From Acorus gramineus (Eukaryota; Streptophyta; Magnoliopsida; Acorales; Acoraceae): a stretch of 64,000 bases of DNA. The notes below the pieces were generated by a model. That model was given only the letters and a program-made list of their open reading frames with translations, ran no database searches and was not told the DNA's origin. The stretch lies in the NCBI GenBank assembly GCA_030737835.1, contig CM060857.1:7067360-7131359 (forward strand), given 5' to 3'. This document shows positions 11,501-23,340 of this stretch, in pieces (the stretch's first letter is position 1; every line of letters starts with the position of its first letter). A program made the position numbers and the translations under genes.

Positions 11501-12279
11501 TGGGCAGTTATCTCGATGTAGATGATCCAGTAGTGTTGCGTAGACCAGTAATCCCGGGTCTCCTCGACCAACGGTATGGTCTCTCCCCAAAAGTCCCAAG
11601 AGTCTCCCTTCGGGAGTGAGGGTGAGGTTGGTGATCCAGTAGTGTTGTGTGGACCAGTAATCCCGGGTCTCCTTGACCAACGGTATGGTCTCTCCCTAAA
11701 AGTCCCAAGAGTCTCCCTCCAGGAGTGAGGGTGAGGGTGAGGTTGGTCGCGTCGCCGCGTGACCCTGTTATCCATGGGTTTCCACCCATGTTTACCTTGA
11801 AAGGGAATGGTTTATGTATTGAACTGTTGTATGGTGATTGGTTTCCAGCCACTCACTGAGCTAGTAGCTCACCCCTCGCATACTGTTTCTTTTCAGGGGT
11901 AGTGTTGGGCGTGGAGCTAGAGCTTTCCTGTGGCGTGGTCTTATGGGCGTGGAGCGTTCTTCCGGCGGGTGGCGAGTGCGAGGCTGTCAGCAGTCCTAGA
12001 GTCATTGTATGTATTGTAAATCGTGCATGTGGCATAGGTTGTATTTTCTTTGGTCTAGACTTGGCTCTCAAAGGACAGTGATTGTGTATTCGAGTCTGTA
12101 ATAATGTTTTTGGTTTACATACATTGCTTATATATTATGCTTCCGCTTTTTAGTCAGTTATGATTATCCTTGCTTTGCCACCTTGTGTGTTGTTGTTGGA
12201 GTCTTTATTGACCTCAGGTATTGATAGCTGATATTTTATTATTGCCACGTCTCGGGGACGGCCGCCCTGGGTCGTGACA
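8545..12279 (+). mobile_element. LTR-A, near-complete forward copy
   Basis: Starts TGTTATGCCTGTGTCATTTG and ends GGGTCGTGACA, 3.7 kb, with all main LTR-A blocks in order: the 5' block, a GTT microsatellite (9249-9271), a donor-like G/GTAAGG (9432), the exon-like cassette 9951-9986, a poly-C run, the GATGCGC hairpin (10020-10054), the GAATTC pair near 10838, the 81-bp type modules (11050-11310) and the TTTTCAG stretch ending at 11896. Unlike its relatives it has no CpG-dense tract between donor and cassette. The 5 bp on either side (TTGAG, CTATC) do not match, so the insertion ends are not original. Confidence 0.85.
9951..9986 (+). other. 36-nt exon-like cassette of LTR-A after an AT-rich spacer
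   Basis: Preceded by GGTTGTGTTTTGCAG and followed by GTGAGTGG. It starts ATCTCGTAGACCGGACGCGC, closer to the LTR-B version than to other LTR-A copies. The upstream spacer 9432-9950 begins GTAAGG and is AT-rich, quite different from the CpG-dense spacer in the other copies. Confidence 0.4.
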
Positions 12280-13193
12280 CTATCGATGGGTTCGACAGAT
12301 GTATTGATCATGGGAGTATACAAGGAAGAGGCTACCCGAGAGAGAGCTACCGGATGATGAAGGGTGTAGAGCAAAAGGGTTTTCTTCCAACAGTCCCGTG
12401 TCACCCTTAGGGGTGAGGGTGAGGATGAGGTGAAGTCACGTCGCCGCGTGACCCATTCGTGAAATCCATTCCCATTGTTGTTGGGTCCGATTACGTATCG
12501 ATGTTCAAAGACATCGTTGAGCAGTTATCTCGATGTAGATGATCCAGTAGTGTTGTGTAGACCAGTAATTCCGCGTCTCTTCGACCAACGGTATGGTCTC
12601 TCCCCAAGAGTCCCAAGAGTCTCCCTCTGGGAGTGAGGGTGAGGTGAAGTCGCGCCGTCGCGTGACCTTGTTATCCATTGGGTTTCAACCCATGTTTTTG
12701 TTGAAAGTAAATTGCCTTAACATTAAACTGTTGTAATGGTGATTGGTTTCAAGCCACTCACTGAGCTTGTAGCTCACCCCTCGCATATTGTTTCTTTTAC
12801 AGAGGCGGTGTTGGGCGTGGAGCTAGAGCTTCCTTGTGGCGTGGTCTTATGTGCGTGGAGCGTTCTGTCCGGCGGGTGGCGAGTGCGAGGCTGTCAGCAG
12901 TCCTAGAGTCATTTTATGTATTATAAATCGTGCATGTGGCACACGGGTTGTATTTTATTTGGACTAGACTTGGCTCTCACAGGACATTGATTGTGTATTC
13001 GAGTCTATAATGATATTTTTGGTTTACAGACTTATTGATATTTTTATGCTTCCGCTTTTCAGTTGAGTTATCAGTTATCATTGCTTTGCCAGCTTGTGTG
13101 TTATTTATTTGAGTCATTGTTGACCTCTTGTACTTGATAGCTGATACTTTATATATTGCCACGCCTCAGGGACGGCCGCCCTGGGGCGTGACC
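12280..13193 (+). mobile_element. LTR-A, 3' fragment directly before a primer-binding site
   Basis: The last quarter of LTR-A repeated directly after the preceding complete copy. It holds one module block, the CCCTCTGGGAGTGAGGG motif, the TTTCTTTTACAG stretch and the end GGGGCGTGAC. Because the primer-binding site and leader follow, this is the 5' LTR tail of an element. The junction at 12279/12280 therefore records recombination between LTRs. Confidence 0.75.
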
Positions 13194-13198
13194 AAAGT

Positions 13199-13210
13199 TG
13201 GTATCAGAGC
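13199..13210 (+). other. Primer-binding site (initiator tRNA-Met type)
   Basis: TGGTATCAGAGC, five bases after the LTR end, complementary to the 3' end of plant initiator tRNA-Met. It fixes the forward orientation of this element. Confidence 0.9.
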
Positions 13211-13672
13211 TTGGTCTTGTCAGAGCCTACGTTTAGTCGTATAGATGAGTCGTAAGATTGTCATCCGAGTACTCTAGTTAAGTTTATCTTAGGTTGCTGA
13301 CATGCCACCTCGCATCCGTGGAAGTGGCAACCCCTAGAACCCCCATTTAAGTTGTCGACTGGGTCAACTGAACAGGGTCAATTGTTTGGTCCCTTGTTGT
13401 GGGATTAAGGCTTGGGTAGGAGATTCCAGCCCAGTAGTATGATAGTGATGAATTGGTTGCAATTTCTAAGGTATGGATCACGTCTCGATAATGGAGCTTC
13501 GTTCCCGTGCATCGGTATTGCTGGTAACCATGGAGTTCGCGCGCGGCGCCAGTTTCATGTTTTGAGATGTGGCATATTGTTCATTAATGGACAATGTCTT
13601 CTTCCATTTTCCTGCTCAGGATTAAGGGGCCTTGCAGGGTCATTGTTGAGACCCGAGCTAGGGTACTCCGTG
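13211..13672 (+). pseudogene. Leader and Gag start remnant of the forward element
   Basis: After the primer-binding site the leader TTGGTCTTGTCAGAGCC runs to an ATG at 13302 that opens a MPPRIRGSG-type Gag start, close to the MPPRRGRRR start seen at 59623. Only the first residues are Gag-like. The sequence then passes into a spacer shared with the reverse copies (24146-24470 and 53690-54010) and into the GAGGTCCCGAT-type module near 13621, which is cut at 13672 by inserted LTR-A sequence and resumes at 16831. Fossil; no full Gag is present. Confidence 0.7.
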
Positions 13673-15877
13673 TGTTGTGTCTGTGTCATTTGGAGCCTTA
13701 TTTTTCAATCGGAGTCGCTAAAATTTTGGCTTCTAGCCACCTGCAGGAGTCGGAGCTATTGTGCCTGTGTCATTTGGAGTGCTCTGTTTGAAAATTTGGG
13801 TACATAATTTTTTTTCCTCGAAGTTATGTATTTCCAATTTGGTATTTGGATTTGATTTTGTTAAAATCCAAGATGTAGAGGTTTAAATATGATTTTATTA
13901 TGAGATGTCTAGTTTTGAGCTATCTTTTGTACAGAAGTGAAATTAGGTCAACTGGATTATTGTAGTAAAAGTTATGGGTATTTTTCCAAGTATACCCCGG
14001 GGAGGGAAATTCTGGCAGCAGCCCTGTTCTATGTTTAGCTCTAATTTTGGAATAGCTGGAGAGATTATTTGATCTTGGCATGAACATGAACGTTGTAGAT
14101 AATCCTCTTGGCTTTCCAACGGACTTAGAATTGTGCAATTCGGAGCTATATTGAGGAAGTTATGGCTGTTCCAGTGAAGCATGCGCAGAATTTCTAGTCA
14201 AAGGGCGACTAGGTCTTTTCATCCCCTCTTTAGATATTTATGTGCAAATATCTTCTCTCTCTCTCTCTCCCTCTCACTTCCACCCCATTTTCTTGCCCTC
14301 TCTTCCTCTCTCTCAAGCCCCCCCCTAGGTGTTTGTTTAAATGCCCCAAAGAGAAGAAGAGAAGGAGGAGGTGAAGGAAGAAGAGAAGGTTGGTTCATGC
14401 ATTGTTGTTGTTGATCTCCTCTCTCTCAAGCTCCCTTTCTCATGATCTTTCCCCCCTGATTTGCAGCCATTGGAGGAGGCTGAGGAGGGCTGAGGGTGGT
14501 GGTGTTGGTGGTGGCGGTTGAGGTGGTCGCGGGTGCGTTGAGGGCCCCCGAACCTCCCCCTTTCTTTCCCCTCCCAAGGTGAGCCCTTCCTCTTCATTTC
14601 TTGGTTTTCATGGCTTAAGGGGCTGTTGGGGAAGTCTTGCATGCTATGCATAGGGGTTAGAGTGTGTGTGAGAGGTTGGGAAAGGTTAAAATGGGGTCAG
14701 GGTTGGCTGGGCACGCACACGCACGCACGCGCACGCACTTGCGCGCGTGCACTGGTCCCCAGCCCAGCGCCCAGGCGCCCTGCCCGCGCGCGCACACGCT
14801 TGCGCGCACTCGCGCGCACCCCCGCGCGCACCAACTCTCGCGCCAGCACCCGCGCGACTGCTCCGTGCGCACCCGCGCGCGTCTGCGTGCCTGCCAGCGC
14901 CTGCCTGCGCCCGCCTGAGCGCGCACGCGCGCAGACTGCGCCCAGCCCATCCTAACCCCTTTCTAACCCTTCCCAACCCCTCACACACACCCTAACACAT
15001 CTACCTAGCATGCATGACCTCCCCAACATCCCCTTAAACCATAAAAATCAAGAAAATGAGGGGAAAGGCTCACCTTGGGAGGGGAAAAGAAAGGGGGAGG
15101 TTCGGGGGCCCTCGACGCACCCGCGACCACCTCAACCGCCACCATCAACACCACCTCCTCCTCGACCTCCTCAGCCCTCTATGGCTGCAATCAGGGGGGG
15201 GGGGGGAAGATCATGCAAGGGAGCTTGAGAGAGAGGAGACAAACAACAACAACACTTACACAAGGATTTCCCCACCACTTCCTCCTCCACCTCCTCCTCT
15301 CATTGAGGACTTTTGTCAAACACATGGGGGGGCTTCGAAAAAAGAAAAGAGAGGGAAAGAAAGCTAGTCGACATGGGGATTTGGGAGGGGAGAGAGAGAA
15401 AGAGATGTTTATCACAAATATCTAAGGAGAAATGACCTAGTCGCCCTTTGACTAGAAATTCTGCGCATGCTCCACTGGAACAGCCATAACTTCCTCAATA
15501 TAGCTCCGAATTTCGTTGGAAAGCCAAGAAGAATATCTACAACTTTCATGTTTATGCCAAGATCAAATAATCTCTCCAGCTATTCCGAAATTAGAGCTAA
15601 ACATAGAACAGGGCTACTGCTAGAATTTCCATCCCCGGGGTATACTTGGAAAAATACCAATAACTTTTACTACAAGAATCTAGTTGATCTAATTCCACTT
15701 CTGAATGAAAGCTAACTCAAAACTGGACATCTCTTAATAAAATCATATTTAAACCTCTTCATCTTGGATTTTAACAAAATCAAATCCAAATACCAAATTA
15801 GAAATACATAACTTCGAGGAAAAAATTTATGTACCCAAATTTTCAAACAGAGCGCTCCAAATGACAGAGGCACAACA
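13673..15877. repeat. Head-to-head inverted pair of LTR-A 5' regions
   Basis: 13673 to about 14696 is a forward LTR-A 5' end (TGTTGTGTCTGTGTC start). About 14960-15877 is the same region in reverse, ending GGCACAACA. The arms pair over roughly 0.9-1.0 kb and look more than 90 percent alike by eye. The CpG-dense stretch 14700-14955 lies between as the loop. This is a large near-perfect hairpin-capable structure. Confidence 0.85.
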
Positions 15878-16830
15878 GGGTGGGGGTGAGGTTGGTCGCG
15901 CCGCCGCGTGACCCAGTTATCCATGGGTTTCCACCCATGTTTTTCCTTGAGAAGGGAATTGATTATGTATTGAACTGTAGTATGGTGATTGGTTTCCAGC
16001 CACTCACTGAGCTTGTAGCTCACCCCTCGCATACTGTTTCTTTTCAGGGGCAGTGTTGGGCGTGGAGCTGGAGCTTTCCTGTAGCGTGGTCTTATGGGCG
16101 TGGAGCGTTCTGCCGGCGGGTGGCGAGTGCGAGGCTGTCAGCATTCCTAGAGTCATTGTATGTATTGTAAATCGTGCATGTGGCACAGGTTGTATTTTCT
16201 TTAGTCTAGACTTGGCTCTCACAGGACAGTGATTGTGTATTCGAGTCTGTAATAATGTTTTTGATTTACAGACATTGTTTATATATTATGCTTCCGCTTT
16301 TCAGTCAGTTATCATTATCTTGCTTTGCCGCCTTGTGTATTGTTGTTGGAGTCTTTATTGACCTTAGGTATTGATAGCTGATATTATATTAATTTTGCCA
16401 CGTCTCGGAGACGCCTGGGGCGTGACACGCATACTGTTTCTTTTCAGGGGCATTGTTGGGCGTGGAGCTGGAGCTTCCCTGTGACGTGGTCTTATGGGCG
16501 TGGAGCGTTCTTCCGACGGGTGGCGAGTGTGAGGCTGTCAGCAGTCCTAGAGTCATTGTATGTATTGTAAATCGTGCATGTGGCACAGGTTGTATTTTCT
16601 TTGGTCTAGACTTGGCTCTCACAGGACAGTGATTGTGTATTCGAGTATGTAATAATGTTTTTGGTTTACAGACATTGTTTATATATTATGCTTTCGCTTT
16701 TCAGTCACTTATCACTATCCTTGCTTCGCCACCTTGTGTGTTGTTGTTGGAGTCTTTATTGACCTCAGGTATTGATAGCTCATATTTTATTATTGCCACG
16801 TCTCGGGGACGGCCGCCCTGGGGCGTGACA
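15878..16830 (+). mobile_element. Two LTR-A 3' ends in tandem
   Basis: 15878-16427 is a forward LTR-A tail ending GGGGCGTGACA. 16428-16830 is a second, shorter tail that starts inside the CGCATACTGTTTCTTTTCAG stretch and ends GGGGCGTGACA. The base after 16830 resumes the module interrupted at 13672, so 13673-16830 as a whole sits inside element interior. No matching 5-bp flanks are present. Confidence 0.75.
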
Positions 16831-18056
16831 TTGTTTGGTTGTCAGGATATCGTATATCGGGACCTCGTGGTGCCCTCCCAAGGTTCTTTTCCTAGCCAGA
16901 GAATATCTTTGAAACATCTATTTGATGATTGTCTTTTCCTCTCACTTGGAAGGTGCTGTAGCGAGTGGTGATGCATACGATCGGAATTGGGTGCGTCCTT
17001 TTGTAGCTTGGTGGGCGATATCTTATGAACTGGGTTCCATAGCCACATCTGGAGTCACTTCGATATATCATCATGCGTTGAGGCTACCCGGTGGAGGCCA
17101 GAGCCCTGTGAGGTGCTCCCAGATACTATCCAGGATGCTTGTTGGTGTGCCCATATGGCAGAGATAGTGGGCATGGGAGGCTACCAGGTAGAGGCCACGC
17201 CGGGAGAGTACTACCGGATGATGTCGAGAGCGTGGACTCCCCGTGATGAATCTGCCCATTGAGTGCAATATGTTGGAGTTCCAATGGTTGTAGTTGGGTG
17301 ACTAGTCGGTGGCGGCATGTGAAGCACAGTTCTCGATACTGTCACGTTTTCCCCCACATTGGTTGCAAATGAGGAGACGCAATGCTAGCATTCGTATGGG
17401 ACTCAACCGCCCTATCAGATAGATGACATCGCATATGCATTATCAGGGTTCGATGACCTCTTGTTGCGTATCTTGTGGATTAAGTGCGGTTGAGCGGCTT
17501 ACCCAGCGTGTAAGTGTCATCATGAGCGCCAGCCATGCTCGAGGAGCAGAATCTGGACTTAATCGTCCGAGGAATTGTTTTGATCTCCCCGTGGAGGTTG
17601 AAGATCAAGTACCCCTTGCCGCGAATGGATGATCTGTCTGACCAGCTCTAGGAGCCAGTGTCTTCTCTTTGATCGATCTCCGCGCAGGGTACCCCTAATT
17701 GGAGATCCGAGAGTCGGGCATTCCGTTGATGGCCTTCGTGACCGTTTTGGGCACTACTAGTTGTAAGTACTACCACCAAGGTTGACAAATGCGCCAGATT
17801 CCTTCAAGGATCTCAAAAGTTTTATTGGGCCTCCGTGGACTACATTGAGGCAGTCTTCGTTGAGATTGCTAGTGGCGCGATGAAAAGGCGATATGGGTAA
17901 CTTTGTTTCCCCAGATTGGCATGCCCTCAGGCAAAGTTCAATAATCATTGCGATGAAAAGCGTCAATCCATTGAGATTCCTTAGTGAACATGGGAGTGGG
18001 TTCTCGTGGATTGTTGCGGGCTTGCTAAAGTCACGTTCGGGTCACGACGTCGTCTA
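16831..18056 (+). pseudogene. Forward Gypsy interior: RT and integrase remnants
   Basis: The order matches the reverse interior 22870-24040. After the module end and a CTCTCCCGG-rich spacer, RT is recognisable near 17600-17640 (KYPLPRMDDLSDQL, the INRYPLPRIDDLFDQL block of Ty3/Gypsy RT) and again near 17775-17850 (LTNAP block). The last part, near 17950-18056, corresponds to the integrase stretch before the core VIIDRLTKS motif. The copy is broken at many points. At 18056 it meets a reverse LTR-A and is taken up again, further along pol, at 28395. Confidence 0.75.
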
Positions 18057-18919
18057 TGTCACGGCCCAGGCGTCCCGAGATGTGGCAAAATTAAAATATC
18101 AGCTACCAATACCTGAAGTCAATAAAGACACCAACAACAATACACAAGGCGGCAAAGCAAGATAATGATAACTGACTGAAAAGCGGAAGCATAATATATA
18201 AACAATGTCTGTAGATCAAAAACATTATTACAGACTCGAATACACAATCACTGTCCTGTGAGAGCCAAGTCTAGACCAAAGAAAATACAACCAGTGCCAC
18301 ATGCACGATTTACAAAGCATAAAATGACACTAGGAATGCTGACAGCCTCACACTCACCACCCGCCGGCAGAATGCTCCACGCCCATAAGACCACGCCACA
18401 GGAAAGCTCCAACTCCACGCCCAACACTGCCCCTGAAAAGAAACAGTATGCGAGGGGTGAGCTACAAGCTCAGTGAGTGGCTGGAAACCAATCACCATAC
18501 TACAGTTCAAATACATAATCAATTCCCTTTTTCAAGGAAAAACATGGGTAGAAACCCAATGGATAACAGGGTCACGCGGCGGCGCGACCAACCTCACCCT
18601 TACCCACACTCCCGGAGGGAGACTCTTGGGACTTTTGGGGAGAGACCATACCGTTAGTCAAAGAGACCCGGAATTACTGGTCTACACAACACTACTGGAT
18701 CATCTACATCTAGATAATTGTTCAAATGATGCCTTTGAACATCGATACAAGACCGGACCCAACAACTATGGGAACGGCCGAACAACTAATGGGTCACGCG
18801 GAGATATTCTTCACCTCATCCTCACCCTCACTCTTCAGAGGTTACATAGGACTTTTGGAAGAGATTTAGACTGCTCTACACCCTTGGTCACCGGTAGCCT
18901 CTCCCACACTCCGTAGCCT

Positions 18920-19734
18920 CTACCTGGTATACTCCCACGATCAGCACCCTCCGACGCATCGGAGGTACCTACAGATGGGAGCCCTCTGTCAGGACAGCTT
19001 TCCAACGCCGGGGAGTCCCTACTCGGATCCAACGAAGGAGAGAACGATTCCCATGCTCGCAACATCATTCGTTAACCCTCTCCCGGGTAGTATCTACCTG
19101 GTATACTCCCACGATCAGTACGCTTCTGAATGCATCGGTGGTACCTACGGATGGGAGCCCTCTGTCAGGACAGCTACAACCCGATCTCCTCAACTCACCG
19201 CTCTACACCCTTGGTCCACCGGTAGCCCTTTCCCCGGGTAGCCTCTACCTGGTATACTCCCACGATCAGTACTCTTCCGAATGCATCGGTGGTACCTACG
19301 GATGGGAGCCCTCTGTCAGGACAGCTAAACCTGAGAAGTTCCTACATCGGATCCAACGAAGGGGAGAACGATCCCATGTTCGCAAAGCGAACCCAATGGA
19401 AAACAACTACTCTCGATAATCACTTATCGAGATATCAAAACACAGGCATAACAACAATCTATGCAACACACTCATATTAACCTTAAATAATTAAAGTCCC
19501 TAAACGGGAGTAACTGCACCAGCTAGTGGGTCGTAACATCACCGACCCACCTCACCCTCACCCTCACCCTTTAGGGGTGACATGGGCCTTTTCGGACAGA
19601 CTAGGCTGCTCTCCACCTTGGTTCACCAGTAGCCTCTCCGTTACTCCGTAGCCTCTACCTGGTATACTCCCACGATCAGCACCCTCCGACGCATCGGAGG
19701 TACCTACAGATGGGAGCCCTCTGTCAGGACAGCT
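18920..19734 (-). repeat. Four dispersed 80-82-bp modules in LTR-A
   Basis: Units at 18920-18999, 19094-19175, 19245-19326 and 19655-19734 run from CTACCTGGTATACTCCCACG to GAGCCCTCTGTCAGGACAGC. Unit starts are 174, 151 and 410 bp apart, separated by GGATCCAACGAAGG spacers. The sister LTR has them at 25452-25531, 25626-25707, 25777-25858 and 26189-26268. Forward LTR-A copies carry two or three. Confidence 0.85.
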
Positions 19735-20232
19735 TTCCAACGCCGGGGAGTCCCTACTCGGATCCAACGAAGGGTCTAAACAGCCTACCCACACGGATAC
19801 GATCCTCTTGGATCCGTCGACAACGATTTCTAACACTACAAATGTCATGAATTCTCAAGAATTCCTCCAGGGCGCATAACTAAGATGCGGGGAAACATAT
19901 ATTATAACAAGGTTATAATATTCTCTAAGGCATGCTTATACAATATAATCTCATTTTGATTTATATAAATTAAGCTAAATAGGAAACATGCATAGATCAA
20001 GGCTTTTCAAGCATGGGACATGGTGTCTAGGCATGTTGGGCCACTATACATGATACATGGATGTATATCGCTAGAATACAATGTCTAATATGGCATGATT
20101 ACATCATAGTAAAACATGCATTAACATCGTATCTACATATTATAGCTAGGAGGCCCCTTCGATGCGCGACGCGCGTCTACGCGCGTCGAGCGCATCCCTA
20201 GAGGGGGGGGGGATTGGAATCGAACCACTTAC

Positions 20233-20271
20233 CTTACAACCCGGGACCTCACACATCCCATCCGACGAGAT
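20233..20271 (-). other. 39-nt exon-like cassette of LTR-A
   Basis: On the reverse strand it follows CTACCTTGCAG and is followed by GTAAGTGG after AAG, a full plant donor consensus. The upstream donor-like site is CCCAAG/GTGAGTCC, at 21009 on the reverse strand, so the CpG-dense spacer between them is about 738 nt. Sister positions are 26779-26817 and 56213-56251. Confidence 0.45.
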
Positions 20272-21846
20272 CTGCAAGGTAGGGGCATCGAATTTGGTGA
20301 GTAACAACACAATTTACACAAAGAAATCATTAGAAATACCAAGTACTCGGACAAGCATGCATACGGACTCGCATGCATGCGAGCACGCACGTACGCACGC
20401 GAATCCGAGTGCCCCGACACCTACCCGAACCCTCGGGCAGCCACACGCATGGCCCCCCGCACGCACACGCACGCATACTCACGCACGCACGCGCCCTAGC
20501 ACCCTCGGTACACTGCCGCGCGCCTGCCCGCACGCCCACACGCATGGCCCCCTACACGTCCAGCCTGCGCGCCCTCGCGCGTACTACGCGCCCGTGCAGA
20601 ATCCCTCGCATGCCCCAGCACGCGTACACACACGCACGCACGCGCGCGGGTGCACTGGCCCCCCAGCCCCGCACCCAGGCGCGCTGCCCCTCGCGCGCGC
20701 CCGCGCGCACTCTCGCGCACCCCCGCGCGCACTCCCGCTCGCCCCAGCGCCAGCGCGCACCCCGCCCCCACTCCGTGCGCACCTGCGCGCTCGCGCGCAC
20801 ACGCTCGCGCGCTTCTGCGCGCCCGCCTGCGCGCGGGCCTGCGCGCGCACGCGCGCAGACTGCCTTCAACGCGCGCCCAGCCTACCCTATCCTTCTTTTT
20901 ATCCCTCCTCAACCCCTCACACACACTCTAACCCATATGCATAGCATGCATGAACACCCTAACAGCCCCCTATGCCATGAAAACCAAGAAAAGAAGAGGA
21001 AGGACTCACCTTGGGAGGGGAAAAGAAAGGGGGAGGTTCGGGGGCCCTCGACGCACCCGCGACCACCTCAACCGCCACCACCAACACCACCACCTTCAGC
21101 CTCTCCTCAGCCTCCTTCTTGGCTGCAAATCAGGGGGGGGGAGAACAAGATATGAGAGGGTGCTTGAGAGAGAGGAGATCAACAACTACAGCACATGCAC
21201 AAACTCTCACTTGCACATGCACCTTCTCCTTCTCTTCTCTTTGAGGAGTTTCCACAAACACATGGGGAGGGGATGAAAAAGAGAGAAGAGGGAGCCAAGA
21301 ATGGTAGACGTGGGAGTGAGAGGGAGAGAGAGAGAAGATATTTGTTGCACAAATAAATATCTAAAAAGGGATGGAAATGACCATTTCATCCCTGACTTAG
21401 AAATTCTGTACATGCTTCACTAGAACAGACATAACTTTCTCAATATAGATCCGAATTGCACAATACAAAATCCGTTGGAAAGACAAGAAGCTTATCTACA
21501 ACTTTCATGTTTATGCCAAGATCAAATAATCCCTCCAGCTATTCCAAAATTAGAGCTAAATATAGAACAGGGCTGCTGCCAGAATTTCTCATCCCCGGGG
21601 TATACTTGGAAAAATACCGATAACTCTTTCTACATGAATCCAGTTGATCTAATTCCACTTTTGTATGAAAGCTAACTCAAAACTGAGCATCTCATAATAA
21701 ACTCATATTTAAACCTCTTCATCTTGGATTTTAACAAAATTAAATCCAAATACCAAATTGGAAATAGATAACTTCTAGGGGAAAAGAAAAAAAAATTATG
21801 GAGCCAAATCTTCAATCAGAGCGCTCCAAATGACACAGGCACAACA

Positions 21847-21862
21847 TTCTTCCCCCCTTAGG
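21847..21862 (-). other. Polypurine tract of the reverse element
   Basis: The reverse strand reads CCTAAGGGGGGAAGAA directly before the LTR start TGTTGTGCC. It is preceded by the AATTTCGAGGACTAAATT stretch typical of the end of Del/Tekay pol. It primes plus-strand DNA synthesis in the family. Confidence 0.85.
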
Positions 21863-21949
21863 AAATTTAGTCCTCGAAATTTAAGGAAACCCAAAGGGAA
21901 GACCAAAAGTATCATGCATAGACCTTTTGCTCCCAAGTGGTCTTTGCAC

Positions 21950-22390
21950 CGGACTGGCGCTACCGACACACTGTAATCAAAGGAACGGTCTTAGCGTGGA
22001 GCCTCTTCTCATGCTAGTCTCTGACCTCGATCCACTGCTCCACGAACGACAAATCCACCTCCAGGATGAGGCGGTCGAACAGACTGACACGAGCAGGATC
22101 ATGGACATAGCGTCCCGGTCATGAGACAAGGACGACGTCGTGGGTATGAGCCAGCTGTGGGGGAAAGGCTACATGACAAGCCACCTCCCCAATCCACTCA
22201 ATGACGAGAAACAGTCTCATTGAAGAGCCAAATCAACTTGCCCCGAACGTCAAAACAGAGGGTGCCCTTAAACCAGGACACCTTCTTGAAAATATGATCG
22301 CCAAACCCAAAGGTAAGCTCCTGGCGACGATGACCTGCGTAGCCCTTCTGTCGGTTCTGGGAGGTGCAGATGCACACACGAACCACCTGG
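21950..22390 (-). pseudogene. Integrase C-terminal domain and pol tail remnant
   Basis: The reverse-strand translation shows RRQELTFGFGDHIFKKVSWF then GTL and RGKL blocks, the post-core integrase module that in chromoviruses reads like ELEFEVGDHVFLKVSP. Downstream come blocks related to LRRYVRDPSHV and EEPVEILDRKEKRLRNK, present here as the HEKRLHAKT-type sequence. A chromodomain signature is not evident in what remains. The forward counterpart is 28395-28766. Fossil. Confidence 0.8.
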
Positions 22391-22479
22391 CCACCGCAAG
22401 GTCAAACAACTAACTTATGGCCCCTCCAACTGGCGCTCCTCAACCGTCCCAACACAAGGGAGGTATAAAACTGCACATG

Positions 22480-22990
22480 TAGAGTGCCTTTCACAGATCC
22501 ATCTGGGTGCTCGAATGGCAGTTGTCTTGCAGGCATACCCCAACAAATGGGTGGTGCCTCACCCAACTGCCCTCATCATCGAGCACGCAGGCACTTAGCA
22601 TGTCCTCCAAGGTCTGAATCGTCCTCTTTGCCCGGCTGTCCATCGGCGATGAAACGCTATACTTAAATGGAGGCTCGCGCCAAAGCCTGCCAAGGCTGCG
22701 CCACAACCTCAAAGTAACCCTTGTGTCTCAACCGAAAATAGCGCCGACTGGAGTGCCATGAAGACGAACAATCGCGAAGGTGAAAACCCACGTCAAGGCG
22801 TCCAGAGACTCAATCAGTCGGATAGGGAGGGAAACGCGGACTTAGTCAGTCGGTCAATGATCACCTAGATGGCGTCGTGACCCGAACGTGACATTAGCGA
22901 GTCTGCAACAATCCTTGATAACCCACTCCCACGTCCACTGAGGAATCTCGATGGACTGACGCTTTCCAATGCGATGATGATTCTCGAACT
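22480..22990 (-). pseudogene. Integrase core remnant (Ty3/Gypsy)
   Basis: Reverse-strand translations contain KRTIQTLEDMLSACVL (22560-22640 region), the SERTIQTLEDMLRACVL block of plant Ty3/Gypsy integrase. Upstream are VIIDRLTKS (about 22845) and KRQSIEIPQWTWEWVI (about 22940), the PLPIPEWKWE block before the first catalytic Asp. Integrase joins element DNA to the chromosome. The family assignment is secure; the copy is not functional. Confidence 0.85.
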
Positions 22991-23099
22991 TTGCCTGAGG
23001 GCATGCCAACCTGGGGAAACAAGGTCACCCACATCACCTTTTTATCGCACCACAGCAATCTCAATGAAGACTACCCCAAAGTAGTCCACGGAAGCCCAA

Positions 23100-23340
23100 T
23101 AAAACTTTTGAGATGCACGGAGGCATGCGGCGCATTCGTCAACCCCGACGGCAGTACTTATAACTCGTAGTGCCTGAAACAATCACGAAAGGCCATCTAC
23201 GGGATGTCTAACTCCCGGATCTCCGACTTGTGGTACCCTTGTGCGAAGATCGATCTAACAGCAGACACTCGCTCCCAGAGCTGGTCAAACAGATCATCGA
23301 TTCGCGGCAAAGGTAATTGATCTTCAACCTCCACGGGGAG
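23100..23340 (-). pseudogene. Reverse transcriptase remnant
   Basis: Blocks recognisable on the reverse strand are LPRIDDLFDQLW-like sequence (23270-23320), GYHKSEIREL-like sequence (about 23215) and LPSGLTNAP (about 23135), matching YPLPRIDDLFDQL, GYHQLKIRE and MPFGLTNAP of Ty3/Gypsy RT. The catalytic YxDD region was not found. The same partial RT occurs in the forward copy 17600-17850 and in 52690-52880. Confidence 0.8.

Larger units (their letters stand above)
18057..21846 (-). mobile_element. 3' LTR (LTR-A) of the reverse element
   Basis: TGTCACGGCCCAGGCGTCCC at the low-coordinate end is the reverse complement of the LTR end. The high-coordinate end GACACAGGCACAACA is the LTR start, next to the polypurine tract. 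It contains the modules 18920-19734, the CTCGATAA hairpin 19412-19431, the ATATTATAAC stem 19899-19921, the GATGCGC hairpin 20161-20196, the cassette 20233-20271 (39 nt) and the CpG tract 20380-20880. Confidence 0.9.

Noticed and set aside
13199-13210. tRNA gene at the primer-binding sites
   Set aside because: Only the 12-18 bases complementary to the tRNA 3' end are present, with no cloverleaf around them.
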